Shown here: one piece after another, positions 1 to 7,017 of the stretch
Layout: every line of letters starts with the position of its first letter
How positions within the stretch are numbered: the first letter of the stretch is position 1
Source: Burkholderiaceae bacterium
GTDB taxonomy: Bacteria > Pseudomonadota > Gammaproteobacteria > Burkholderiales > Burkholderiaceae
Assembly (NCBI GenBank): GCA_947373615.1
Contig: CANBYN010000040.1
Span: 1-10,680 of the forward strand
DNA length: 10,680 bases
Reading direction: 5' to 3'
Program-made: the position numbers and the translations under genes
Notes under the pieces: generated by a model
The model's database searches: none
What the model was told of the DNA's origin: nothing
What the model saw: only the letters and a program-made list of their open reading frames with translations

Positions 1-474
1 GCTGGCAATATAAGCCTCAATCTGTTTTGGTGATAACACCGCAAATTGGACTTCAGAAACCTGGACTAAGCAGATCGGTTGATCACTTGGATTTGCAGTA
101 ATGGTAACGGCTGTAAGGACCTCGTGAACTTTACCGCTGAGCATCCCCAAAATTCGTGCGGCATCAGCGGCATCCTTGGGTTTTCCTAGAATTTCTCCAT
201 CTGGATTATTGGGAAGTCTCACGGTGGTATCAGCGCACAAGATCGGCGCCCAGGAAAGATTTCTTTTTTTCCAACGGGTTAATGCGGCAGTACTTTTCGC
301 TAAGGTTACGCGTTCAACGTAAAAATGTGCCGCCTCATTTGGCAGGGGATTCTCAATGCCCTCGCTATCTTCACTCTCGTCTGGAAGCAGCATGTTGAAG
401 CGAACGCCCATTTGCTTTAATAATTCTTGGCGACGTGGGCTTTGAGAGGCGAGGTAAATAAAATCACTATTCAC
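1..474 (-). CDS. maf: Maf-family nucleotide pyrophosphatase (YhdE-like), 3' end outside the window
   Basis: The visible 158 codons lack only the C-terminus (the family is about 200 residues). The N-terminus has the family signature LASQSPRRQELL at residues 8-19, followed by CADTTV at about 82-87, GKPKDAADAARIL and SGKVHEVLTAV. SPRR, rather than SPWRR, together with the SG-x-x-H-x-V-x-TAV block favours the YhdE-type branch, which hydrolyses dTTP/UTP and modified pyrimidine nucleotides, over the YceF branch; substrate is inferred from family knowledge. I chose the GTG at 474 because the LASxSPRR block begins only eight residues later and no better start lies between. That start overlaps the last 8 bases of rlmH, which suggests translational coupling. 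It is the last visible gene of the minus-strand housekeeping cluster. Confidence 0.93.
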   Translation of the reverse strand, partial: MNSDFIYLASQSPRRQELLKQMGVRFNMLLPDESEDSEGIENPLPNEAAHFYVERVTLAKSTAALTRWKKRNLSWAPILCADTTVRLPNNPDGEILGKPKDAADAARILGMLSGKVHEVLTAVTITANPSDQPICLVQVSEVQFAVLSPKQIEAYIAS

Positions 475-910
475 GATGGTAGGGATGTCCTTGCAAAATA
501 GTCCAGGCTCTATAGAGTTGCTCCACTAATAAAACTCTGGCCATGGCATGTGGCAAAGTTAAGCTCGATAAGCGCCATAGCGCATGAGCGTTATTCTTTA
601 GACCAGAATCTAGGCCGTCAGCACCACCAATCAAAAAAGTGATATCAACACCTTCTTGACGCCAGTTAGCTAACTGTATTGATAGCGCTTGGGTGGTTTG
701 ATCCTTGCCGCGTTCATCTAAAGCGATGACTCGAGAACCTTTCGGAATGGCTGCTGCAATTTTGACTGCTTCTTTGGCTGGAGTAAGGTCAGGTTTAATT
801 TCTTTGATTTCAATGCTGCAATCGGAGGGCATGCGCTTGACATAGTCGTGGGTTGCTGTGGCAACCCAATCAGGCATTTTGTGACCAACTGAAACAATGG
901 TTAAGCGCAT
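467..910 (-). CDS. rlmH: 23S rRNA pseudouridine-1915 N3-methyltransferase RlmH
   Basis: A SPOUT-class SAM-dependent methyltransferase that methylates N3 of pseudouridine 1915 in helix 69 of 23S rRNA, acting on the assembled 70S ribosome. At 147 residues it is close to the usual 155. Visible family blocks are VGHKMPDWV (8-16), the SAM-binding loop FLIGGADGL (92-100), SLTLPHAMARVLLVEQLYRAW (116-136) and the invariant C-terminal HPYHRE. The ATG start lies 20 bp after the rsfS stop; no strong Shine-Dalgarno is visible, so it may depend on upstream translation. The rsfS-rlmH pairing is common in bacteria and links two ribosome-directed factors. Identification is secure. Confidence 0.97.
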   Translation of the reverse strand: MRLTIVSVGHKMPDWVATATHDYVKRMPSDCSIEIKEIKPDLTPAKEAVKIAAAIPKGSRVIALDERGKDQTTQALSIQLANWRQEGVDITFLIGGADGLDSGLKNNAHALWRLSSLTLPHAMARVLLVEQLYRAWTILQGHPYHRE

Positions 911-930
911 TGATACAGGGAGTGACGAAG

Positions 931-1323
931 TTATTCTTCGTCGTCGTCAGATTCGCTAGCTTTGACTAAGCCTTTGCTGCCAGCCAATTTCACGCGAACA
1001 GGTTTGGCACCCCACATGCCTTCAAGCTGGTAGTAAGAGCGCAACATGGGCTGGAGGATATGGACAACAATGTCACCGCAATCTACCAATACCCACTCAC
1101 CCGTTTCCAGCCCTTCGACTGAAATAACTTCCCCGCCTTTGGCATTTACTTCTTCTTTGACTGACATCGCCAAAGATCGGGTTTGGCGGTTACTAGATCC
1201 GGTAGCAATAATGACGCGATCAAATAACTCGCTTAATTTGGTGGTGTCATATACGCGAATATCTTGCGCTTTAACATCTTCTAAGGCTTCAATAATGACG
1301 CGTTGTAATTTGCGTAAATCCAT
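931..1323 (-). CDS. rsfS: Ribosomal silencing factor RsfS
   Basis: Binds ribosomal protein uL14 on the large subunit and blocks subunit joining, lowering translation when nutrients are scarce (family knowledge). The 130-residue protein carries the RsfS/Iojap/YbeB blocks: DIRVYDTTKLSELFDRVIIATGSSNRQTRSLA (21-52), GLETGEWVLVDCGDIVVHIL (71-90) and RSYYQLEGMWG (95-105). It ends in a short acidic tail (ESDDDEE), an unconserved extension typical of some betaproteobacteria. The ATG is preceded by GAGA about six bases upstream. It sits between nadD and rlmH, its usual place; the 46 bp after nadD is the widest gap in the cluster but shows no clear promoter. Confidence 0.96.
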   Translation of the reverse strand: MDLRKLQRVIIEALEDVKAQDIRVYDTTKLSELFDRVIIATGSSNRQTRSLAMSVKEEVNAKGGEVISVEGLETGEWVLVDCGDIVVHILQPMLRSYYQLEGMWGAKPVRVKLAGSKGLVKASESDDDEE

Positions 1324-1369
1324 GGTTTCTCTGCAATATTTTTATAATGTTAGGGTGATCTTAGCTTGA

Positions 1370-2059
1370 TTACTGATACAAGTTCAGATTTGTGATGATT
1401 TGTAGGATATTTGAGGGGATTTGTTCGGGCGTAATCGAGTTCCGAGAGGGGGAGTTGAGGTGCTCTCGCAACTTGGTGGAGGAAAGATCGACTGACAGGC
1501 TGTTATCAATATAAATGCGGCCGGCCGGGCTATTTTCAAGGGTGAACAACTGATTAGTTTGATGTTCTTGAAGGAACTGGTTCAAAGTAGGACTAATTTC
1601 ACTCTGAAGATCATGATTAGGCCTGCTGGCGACAGCTACGTTGACATATTTGCATAAATCTTGCCAAGACTTCCAGGTGGGTAGATTAATTAGGGAATCG
1701 GCACCCATGAGCCAAGTTACGCTTGCAGCGGAGCCAAAACGATCTCGTAAGGCTTTGACTGTATCTATAGCGTAGCTTGGTCCCGCACGGTCGATTTCAA
1801 TGCGATCAATGCCAATTTGGGTGGGAATCTTGAGATACAAAAAAGCTCTAGCCAACTCAATGCCTGCTGCATGTGTTAATTCAAACCGAATTTCAGCCGG
1901 CGTAATGCCTGAATATTTTTGCCACGGCTCTCCGCTGGGGATCAGTAGTAGTTCATCTAAATGCAACACTTTTGCAAAATGACTTGCGAGTTTTAAGTGG
2001 CCCACATGTGGGGGGTCAAAGGTCCCACCTAAAATGCCGATTTTTTTTAAATTGCTCAA
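1370..2059 (-). CDS. nadD: Nicotinate-nucleotide adenylyltransferase NadD
   Basis: Catalyses nicotinate mononucleotide + ATP to deamido-NAD + PPi, the adenylylation step of NAD synthesis. The nucleotidyltransferase fold is marked by GGTFDPPHVGHL (11-22, with the HxGH motif at 18-21) and the C-terminal SSTKLR motif (193-198), the ISSTxxR block that binds ATP phosphates. Length 229 is normal. The reading frame opens at a TTG at 2059; an in-frame stop lies a few codons upstream and no ATG or GTG lies between it and the GGTFD motif, so TTG is the only plausible start. The Shine-Dalgarno is poor. The gene begins 10 bp after the hemF stop, supporting cotranscription. Confidence 0.95.
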   Translation of the reverse strand: MSNLKKIGILGGTFDPPHVGHLKLASHFAKVLHLDELLLIPSGEPWQKYSGITPAEIRFELTHAAGIELARAFLYLKIPTQIGIDRIEIDRAGPSYAIDTVKALRDRFGSAASVTWLMGADSLINLPTWKSWQDLCKYVNVAVASRPNHDLQSEISPTLNQFLQEHQTNQLFTLENSPAGRIYIDNSLSVDLSSTKLREHLNSPSRNSITPEQIPSNILQIITNLNLYQ

Positions 2060-2069
2060 TGGGGGGTAC

Positions 2070-3002
2070 TCAGGCTAACCAGTCACGTGGTTTGAGGTAG
2101 TGATCGTATAACTTGGCTTCAGGGGTACTAGGCTCGGGTTGCCAGTTGTAGCGCCATTGCACTACAGGCGGCATCGACATCAAGATCGATTCGGTCCGAC
2201 CGCCTGAATGCAAGCCAAAAATAGTTCCACGATCAAAGAGGAGGTTGTATTCTACGTAACGTCCGCGACGATATTCTTGGAATGATTTTTCCTCTGGGGT
2301 GAAGTGGTCTTGATAGCGACGCTCCACGATAGGCAGGTAAGCCTTAATGAAGGCATCTCCTACTGCGCGCGTCATTGCGAAACTTTTTTCAAAGCCAAGG
2401 GCATTAAAGTCGTCAAAGAATATGCCGCCAATCCCCCGGGGTTCTTCGCGGTGCTTCAAGTAAAAATATTCATCACACCATTGTTTAAAGCGAGGATGAA
2501 GATCTTCTCCAAAAGGATCTAATGCATCTTTAGCGGTTTGATGAAAATGCCTGCAGTCTTCATCAAACCCGTAATAAGGGGTCAGGTCAAAACCACCACC
2601 AAACCACCATACCGGCTCCTTGTCGGGAGCTTGTGCAATAAAGCACCGCACATTCATATGGGTAGTAGGGACTTTTGGGTTGTTGGGGTGAAAGACTAGA
2701 GAAACTCCCAAGGCCTCAAAGCTACGTCCAGCGACTTCAGGACGGTGATGCGTGGCCGAAGGCGGCATTTGATCGCCGCGAACATGGGAGAAGCCGACCC
2801 CGCCTTTTTCTAATACAGTGCCGCCGTCTAAGATGCAGGTGCGACCAGAGCCTTTGAGCTTGCTGTCTTCTGGTTTGTGCCATTCATCGGCAATAAAAGC
2901 TTTGCCATCTAGCGCGCTCATGGCGCTCGTAATGCGATCCTGAAGTCCTATGAAATACGCTTTAAGAGCTGCAATATCAATTTGTGTGTTCTGTGCTGGC
3001 AA
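2070..3002 (-). CDS. hemF: Oxygen-dependent coproporphyrinogen III oxidase HemF
   Basis: Converts coproporphyrinogen III to protoporphyrinogen IX by two oxidative decarboxylations using O2, a late step of haem synthesis in the cytoplasm. The protein has 310 residues (family about 300) and aligns by eye along its whole length: RGDQMPPSATHHRPE (75-89), WWFGGGFDLTPYYGF (132-146), RGIGGIFFDDFN (189-200), RRGRYVEYNLLFDRGTIFGL (245-264) and GGRTESILMSMPP (267-279). The start is a TTG at 3002: an in-frame TAA lies just upstream, and the next in-frame ATG (residue 28) would remove conserved N-terminal sequence. Use of this isozyme implies an organism living at least partly with oxygen. It lies 22 bp after purD. 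Confidence 0.97.
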   Translation of the reverse strand: MPAQNTQIDIAALKAYFIGLQDRITSAMSALDGKAFIADEWHKPEDSKLKGSGRTCILDGGTVLEKGGVGFSHVRGDQMPPSATHHRPEVAGRSFEALGVSLVFHPNNPKVPTTHMNVRCFIAQAPDKEPVWWFGGGFDLTPYYGFDEDCRHFHQTAKDALDPFGEDLHPRFKQWCDEYFYLKHREEPRGIGGIFFDDFNALGFEKSFAMTRAVGDAFIKAYLPIVERRYQDHFTPEEKSFQEYRRGRYVEYNLLFDRGTIFGLHSGGRTESILMSMPPVVQWRYNWQPEPSTPEAKLYDHYLKPRDWLA

Positions 3003-3024
3003 AGATATTCTGACTTAGGTTAAT

Positions 3025-4302
3025 TTATTTGATCGCGCGATAGCCAATATCATTACGATATTGCATGCCATCAAATTGAATTTTGTTAATAGCATCATAT
3101 GCTTTTTGTTGAGCACCACGAACGGTGTCAGCAAGACCAACAACGCACAATACACGACCACCTGAAGTGACTACTTTCCCATCTTGCAACTTAGTGCCAG
3201 CATGGAATGTGATTTGATCTTCTGTATCTGTTGGAATGCCGCTAATCGCATCGCCAATGCGCGGGGTATCTGGATAGTTGTGGGCAGCAAGCACAACACC
3301 TAAAGCAGTACGACGATCCCATTCAAGTTCGACTTCATTGAGGGTTCCATCGACCGCATGATCTAAGGCATTCACGAGATCGCTACGTAAGCGTGCCATG
3401 ATGGGTTGAGTTTCTGGATCGCCCATACGGCAGTTAAATTCGAGCGTTTTGATTTTGCCGTCGGGGGTAATCATGAGACCAGCATAGAGAAAACCAGTGT
3501 ATGGAATTCCGTCAGCTTTCATACCATCGACAGTAGGCATGATGACTTCGCGCAATGCACGCGCATGGATTTCTGGGGTCACTACAGGGGCGGGTGAGTA
3601 GGCTCCCATGCCACCAGTATTGGGACCTTGATCAGTATTGAGTAAACGCTTGTGATCTTGGCTTGTCGCTAAAGCAAGTACATGCTTGCCATCCACGAGC
3701 ACGATAAAACTTGCTTCTTCACCTGTTAGAAATTCTTCAATGACTACACGGGCACCAGCATTACCCAATTTGTTATCGGCAAGCATCATGTCTACTGCAG
3801 CATGTGCTTCTTCCAGACTCATTGCCACAACAACGCCTTTACCCGCTGCCAAACCATCTGCCTTAATCACAATCGGCGCACCCTTAGCATCAATATAGGC
3901 ATGTGCTTTTAGGGCGTTAGAGAATGTTTGGTAATCCGCAGTAGGGATGCCATGACGCTTCATGAAGGCTTTGGAAAAATCTTTGGAAGATTCCAATTGC
4001 GCGGCTAATTGTGTGGGCCCGAAAATGCGAAGCCCATTGTTACGGAATACATCTACAATGCCTGCGGCTAGTGGCGCCTCTGGGCCAACCACGGTCAAAT
4101 GAATCTTTTCACGTTTAGCGAAATCTGCCAAATCTTGCAATCCCGTAATGGGAAGATTCTCAATTCCAACTGCAGAGGGTTTTGCGGTTGCAGTACCACC
4201 ATTGCCTGGTGCTACATAGACAGTTTGCACTTGAGGGGATTGAGCTAATTTCCAAGCCAGTGCGTGTTCGCGTCCACCGGATCCGATCAAAAGAATTTTC
4301 AT
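3025..4302 (-). CDS. purD: Phosphoribosylamine-glycine ligase (GAR synthetase) PurD
   Basis: ATP-grasp enzyme joining 5-phosphoribosylamine and glycine to give GAR, the second step of de novo purine synthesis. From the chosen ATG it has 425 residues, normal for the family, with GSGGREHAL (7-15), PGNGGTA (32-38), the ATP-grasp lysine block KADGLAAGKGV (147-157), DHKRLLNTDQGPNTGGMGAY (216-235), metal-binding EFNCRMGDPETQ (288-299) and the C-domain GGRVL (381-385). The frame is open 25 codons further upstream into the end of yebC, but that extension (MTFKKYLQ...) has no resemblance to PurD, whereas MKILLIGSGGREHA is the canonical N-terminus. It starts 37 bp after the yebC stop. Confidence 0.97.
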   Translation of the reverse strand: MKILLIGSGGREHALAWKLAQSPQVQTVYVAPGNGGTATAKPSAVGIENLPITGLQDLADFAKREKIHLTVVGPEAPLAAGIVDVFRNNGLRIFGPTQLAAQLESSKDFSKAFMKRHGIPTADYQTFSNALKAHAYIDAKGAPIVIKADGLAAGKGVVVAMSLEEAHAAVDMMLADNKLGNAGARVVIEEFLTGEEASFIVLVDGKHVLALATSQDHKRLLNTDQGPNTGGMGAYSPAPVVTPEIHARALREVIMPTVDGMKADGIPYTGFLYAGLMITPDGKIKTLEFNCRMGDPETQPIMARLRSDLVNALDHAVDGTLNEVELEWDRRTALGVVLAAHNYPDTPRIGDAISGIPTDTEDQITFHAGTKLQDGKVVTSGGRVLCVVGLADTVRGAQQKAYDAINKIQFDGMQYRNDIGYRAIK

Positions 4303-4339
4303 AGCAAGCTGTCTATTGTGAATAATGGGTGATATTGAT

Positions 4340-5059
4340 TTAAAGAGCGGCGTTTGTAAATACTTCTTGAACGTCATCTAGATTTTCGAGGGCATCTAAT
4401 AATTTTTGCATGCTCTCAACTTGATCGCCCTCGAGAGCAATTTCCGTTTCAGGACGCATTGCTACCGTAGCCAACTCCGCCTTGAGACCTGCCTTAGCAA
4501 TAGCATCTTGTACTTTAGGGAAATCGGACACTGGAGTTAATACTTCAAGCGAGCCATCTTCATGGGTAATCACATCTTCAGCGCCTGCATCTAATGCAAC
4601 TTCCATGAGTTGATCTTCGTTAGTGCCAGGAGCAAATAACATATGACCGCAATGTTTGAAGAGGAAGGCAACTGAACCTTCGGTGCCCATATTGCCCCCA
4701 TTTTTATTAAATGCATGGCGAACTTCCGCCACGGTACGGGTGCGGTTATCTGTTAAACAATCGACAATGATGGCGGCACCATTGATGCCGTAGCCTTCAT
4801 AACGAATTTCTTCATAGTTCACGCCCTCAAGTGAGCCTGTGCCACGCTGTATTGCTCTTTGCACATTATCGTTTGGCATATTGGCATCTTTTGCCTTATC
4901 GATTGCCAAGCGTAAGCGGGGGTTGGCGGATAGGTCTCCGCCACCCATTTTGGCGGCAACAGTAATTTCTTTGATGAGTTTGGTCCAAATCTTGCCGCGT
5001 CTTTCGTCTTGACGACCTTTGCGGTGCTGAATATTGGCCCATTTCGAATGGCCGGCCAT
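4340..5059 (-). CDS. yebC: YebC/PmpR-family translation or transcription factor
   Basis: The 239-residue protein opens with the canonical MAGHSKWANIQHRKGRQDERRGKIWTKLIKEI and continues through NPRLRLAIDKAKDANMPNDNVQRAIQRG, YEGYGINGAAIIVDCLTDNRTRT and VRHAFNKNGGNMGTEGSVAFLF, the TACO1/YebC core. Family members were long annotated as DNA-binding regulators; more recent work ties YebC proteins to relieving ribosome stalling at proline-rich stretches. Which role applies here cannot be read from sequence. The start is clear: AAAGGA stands about ten bases before the ATG. It is the first gene of the minus-strand cluster and is divergent from the tRNA-Leu gene, so the 150 bp between them should hold promoters for both directions. 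Confidence 0.96.
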   Translation of the reverse strand: MAGHSKWANIQHRKGRQDERRGKIWTKLIKEITVAAKMGGGDLSANPRLRLAIDKAKDANMPNDNVQRAIQRGTGSLEGVNYEEIRYEGYGINGAAIIVDCLTDNRTRTVAEVRHAFNKNGGNMGTEGSVAFLFKHCGHMLFAPGTNEDQLMEVALDAGAEDVITHEDGSLEVLTPVSDFPKVQDAIAKAGLKAELATVAMRPETEIALEGDQVESMQKLLDALENLDDVQEVFTNAAL

Positions 5060-5143
5060 ACGGGTAAGTCCTTTTGATAATTTGGCTACAAGACCTCATT
5101 TTAAAGGGTTCTAGGTCAAAGGTAGGGGTAACTAATGAATTTT

Positions 5144-5152
5144 TGTTACACT
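5144..5152 (+). promoter_or_regulatory. Possible extended -10 promoter for tRNA-Leu
   Basis: TGTTACACT matches an extended -10 element (TG-n-TAnnnT) and would start transcription about 50 bases before the mature tRNA, allowing a processed 5' leader. No good -35 hexamer stands 16-18 bp upstream, which extended -10 promoters can tolerate. Weak support. Confidence 0.3.
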
Positions 5153-5210
5153 CTCATGACTTAGCAGCAACAAAGTAGCAAAGTAAGCAGATTTTCCACT
5201 GCAAACACCT

Positions 5211-5295
5211 GCCTCGGTGATGGAATTGGTAGACGTGCCGGACTCAAAATCCGGTGCCGCAAGGCGTGGCGGTTCGAGTCCGCCCCGAGGCACCA
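5211..5295 (+). tRNA. tRNA-Leu (anticodon CAA)
   Basis: An 85-base type II tRNA with encoded CCA. The acceptor stem pairs GCCTCGG (5211-5217) with CCGAGGC (5285-5291), followed by discriminator A and CCA. The anticodon loop CTCAAAA sits between CCGGA and TCCGG, giving anticodon CAA (reads UUG). A long variable arm (TGCC/GGCG) and the GGTTCGAGTCC T-arm are present. All stems appear intact, so the gene should be functional although an island has inserted in its 3' end. Apparent open frames across this gene on both strands are only its translation and not proteins. Confidence 0.97.
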
Positions 5296-5363
5296 CAGAT
5301 GACTCTTTCGATGCCAACTGTTTCCCAATAAATCCCATTAAACATAAGCCTTCCAAGCCAATT
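5278..5363 (+). repeat. attL-like direct repeat, left copy, including the tRNA-Leu 3' end
   Basis: The stretch from the T-arm of the tRNA to about 68 bases past its CCA recurs in the same orientation at 9577-9654. Over the first 54 positions (5278-5331) I count 45 matches, with one single-base gap and mostly transition differences; after a less similar stretch the match resumes at AAGC...AGCCAATT. A duplicated tRNA 3' end on the far side of an integrase is the classic mark of site-specific integration. The left copy completes a good tRNA, so it is the functional one. Confidence 0.8.
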
Positions 5364-5390
5364 TTATTATCCATTGGCAACCTTAGTAAA

Positions 5391-5430
5391 TGTGAGTAAG
5401 ATTGCCAAAATGTGAGTAGAAATGTGAGTA
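5391..5430 (+). repeat. Three TGTGAGTA repeats, candidate integrase arm-type sites (left)
   Basis: TGTGAGTA occurs at 5391-5398, 5411-5418 and 5423-5430; the last two belong to a tandem 12-bp unit (ATGTGAGTAGAA). They lie between the left att repeat and the integrase start, where tyrosine integrases of tRNA-targeting islands bind through their N-terminal arm domain. A TTGGCAA/TTGCCAA inverted pair (5374-5380, 5402-5408) brackets the first copy. Function is inferred from position and from related motifs at the other end. Confidence 0.5.
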
Positions 5431-5462
5431 GAAATATTCACGCTACGCAAAGAAGGCAATCA

Positions 5463-5873
5463 TTGGCAACTAACTTACTTATCGACTCAACTCTGAATGT
5501 TTTAAAGCCCTCTGATAAGCCTTTTTCAGTAAATGACGGAGGAGGGCTATCCCTTCTCGTTTCGCCTGAAGGTAAGATGAATTGGCGCTACCGCTATCGC
5601 TTCGGTGGAAAAGCAAAAATGTTGTCTTTTGGGTTTTATCCAAAAGTGAGTTTAAAGATGGCTAGGGATAAGCTAAAGGCATACCAAAAAGTACTTGATG
5701 ACGGTAAAGACCCTTCCGCTGTCCGCAAGGCTGATAAGTACGACAAGCAAAATGACTTTAAGTCGGTGGCACTACGCTGGCACAAGGATTGGTCAAAAGG
5801 TAAAGATCCTAAACACGCAGTTAAAGTATTAAGGCGCTTGATTGCAAGGCAATATCTTCCCGCTCAATTGTGA
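5463..5873 (+). pseudogene. P4-type tyrosine integrase, N-terminal fragment
   Basis: About 130 residues match the N-terminal half of P4/IntA-family integrases: the arm-binding DUF4102 domain (KPSDKPFSVNDGGGLSLLVSPEGKMNWRYRYRF, 15-47; FGFYPKVSLKMARDKL, 56-71; GKDPS, 81-85), then the start of the SAM-like core-binding domain (FKSVALRWHKDW, 99-110; KHAVKVLRRL, 117-126). The catalytic domain with its R-H-R-Y residues is absent: similarity stops near 5845, after which the frame runs antisense through a peptidase gene to a stop. Full-length relatives have about 400 residues. I prefer the TTG at 5463 because AGAAGG stands six bases before it; an upstream GTG at 5412 would read through the TGTGAGTA repeats. 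Not functional as a recombinase. Confidence 0.85.
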
Positions 5874-6108
5874 TTGGATCGGTGAGGTTTTGTCCTGATT
5901 CCAAAACCACGATTGATGCCATTAGCTTTGATATGGAAGCAATTGGGGAGATGGCTGCAGAATTCCTATCGACCAATACCTCACCTGAATCTACGTCGAC
6001 CACATAAGCAATGTTTGAATGAAAATCCCCTGTACTTTCTTTAGTGGCAAATGCAGGAGAATGAATAAGATATAGGCCTAAAGCAATACTAATTAATAAT
6101 TTATTCAT
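5821..6108 (-). pseudogene. Peptidase S11 (PBP7/D-Ala-D-Ala endopeptidase-like), N-terminal fragment
   Basis: The 95-codon frame begins with a signal peptide (MNKLLISIALGLYLIHSPAFA, cleavage after residue 21), then the S11 N-terminal pattern AYVVDVDSGEVLVDRNSAAISPIASISKLM with the catalytic SxxK as S58-I-S-K61. Enzymes of this family are periplasmic serine peptidases that cut peptidoglycan cross-links. Homology ends around EREDIA, near 5845; the last residues are antisense integrase sequence. The later SxN and KTG motifs are missing, so no active enzyme is expected (complete relatives are about 300 residues or more). It begins 9 bp after the zinc-ribbon gene and was probably the third gene of that operon. 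Confidence 0.8.
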
Positions 6109-6117
6109 TTGTTAGGA

Positions 6118-6429
6118 TCACCAATCTCTAAATTGACGTACAGCCTTAATATTGGAGCCAAGTGCCCTCATTTTCTTCTTGCATATAGGACAGGTTATTC
6201 CATCCCAAAGCCTTAAATACTGAGATGTTAGGCATTTTTTACATATCGTAGAATCGACAGATGGACCCACTATTGACCCGGGATTGGGTAAAGCATAGGA
6301 CCCCACTTCATGGCAGGCTTCACATACCATAGCAGCCATTGAATAATGGGGCCCTTTTTCCGTGCCAATGCCGCTAATACATTCATATTTGCAAGATCCA
6401 CAGATGAATCGATATTCAGCGGTCATCAT
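6118..6429 (-). CDS. Hypothetical protein with four CxxC motifs (zinc-ribbon-like)
   Basis: A 103-residue protein I do not recognise as a named family. Four CxxC pairs stand at residues 10/13, 36/39, 63/66 and 80/83, enough for two zinc ribbons; the pattern ICGSCKYEC, MVCEACHEVG, ICKKCLTSQYL, ITCPICKKKM resembles rubredoxin-like or zinc-ribbon scaffolds. There is no signal peptide or membrane segment, so it is probably cytoplasmic, unlike its neighbours' products. Two adjacent ATG codons (6429, 6426) are possible starts; GGGAG lies 8-11 bases upstream, within the end of the lipoprotein gene, which stops 4 bp before. This tight spacing implies coupled translation with the lipoprotein. Function unknown. 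Confidence 0.75.
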   Translation of the reverse strand: MMTAEYRFICGSCKYECISGIGTEKGPHYSMAAMVCEACHEVGSYALPNPGSIVGPSVDSTICKKCLTSQYLRLWDGITCPICKKKMRALGSNIKAVRQFRDW

Positions 6430-6433
6430 CTAA

Positions 6434-6937
6434 CTAACTCCCTTTTGGGGCTTTCACAATCTCAACCCACCGAGATCTCGCATATTGAATCCGCATTGCT
6501 CTCTCTTGGTTGGCAACTCCAATGGTGATTCGCTTACTAATTAAGTCTGCATAAACCGCATCAATTTTTTCATAAAAATTAGTGTAGACGCCCACTAAAG
6601 CCGGGGTAGGCAACTCATTTGCAATAGCTCGACACTTTAGCGCTACCTCTTCATATCGCTTAAGCACAACCGCTTGATCGCTAGAGATCTTATTGCTTGA
6701 GTTAAATAACTCTTTCGCATTAGGACTGTTAGGAATGAGCGCAATAATGTGGGCATCAACGTACTTTGCATCTTCTGTGCTATTAACTTCAGAAATACAG
6801 GAAACCATTTTTTTCTGTACAGCATCGATTTGTGCTTGTGAAACGTCATTTGTAGGCTGTGATGTTGGTAATTTACTACCAGCACATCCAGTTAGCGCGA
6901 TGGTGATTAATAATGCACCACGATAAATATTATTCAT
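6434..6937 (-). CDS. Hypothetical lipoprotein
   Basis: A 167-residue protein with a type II signal peptide: MNNIYRGALLITIALTGC, lipobox LTGC with acylated Cys18, followed by AGSKLPTS, so it is probably an outer-membrane lipoprotein (no Asp at +2). The mature part is mainly helical and polar, with no domain I can name. The ATG at 6937 has a good Shine-Dalgarno (GAGG five bases before it), better than a GTG two codons upstream. It heads a probable operon with the zinc-ribbon protein and the truncated S11 peptidase. The pal gene upstream is separated from it by a strong terminator, so it needs its own promoter, which I could not define in the AT-rich 30 bp available. Confidence 0.78.
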   Translation of the reverse strand: MNNIYRGALLITIALTGCAGSKLPTSQPTNDVSQAQIDAVQKKMVSCISEVNSTEDAKYVDAHIIALIPNSPNAKELFNSSNKISSDQAVVLKRYEEVALKCRAIANELPTPALVGVYTNFYEKIDAVYADLISKRITIGVANQERAMRIQYARSRWVEIVKAPKGS

Positions 6938-6967
6938 ATACACCTCAAATAGAGAATAGTTTTCTTT

Positions 6968-7007
6968 ATAAATAAAAGCCTCTCCACTAAAAAAGAAAGT
7001 GGAGAGG
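6968..7007 (-). terminator. Rho-independent terminator after the pal-like gene
   Basis: A perfect 10-bp inverted repeat, CCTCTCCACT (6979-6988) and AGTGGAGAGG (6998-7007), with a 9-base loop, begins 11 bp past the pal stop. On the minus strand the stem is followed by CTTTTATTTATAAAG, a usable though interrupted T-tract. It should insulate pal from the lipoprotein operon. Confidence 0.85.
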
Positions 7008-7017
7008 TTAAAGGGAA

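Noticed and set aside
156..398. An 80-codon plus-strand frame inside maf
   Set aside because: It is antisense to the conserved Maf sequence and has no coding features of its own.
4303..4377. A 25-codon N-terminal extension of purD overlapping the end of yebC
   Set aside because: The extension has no PurD similarity; MKILLIGSGGREHAL at 4302 is the canonical start.
5132..5399. Open reading frames on both strands across the tRNA-Leu gene (for example RGGLEPPRLAAPDFESG on minus, MELVDVPDSKSGAA on plus)
   Set aside because: They are translations of the tRNA itself, a well-known source of spurious proteins in databases.
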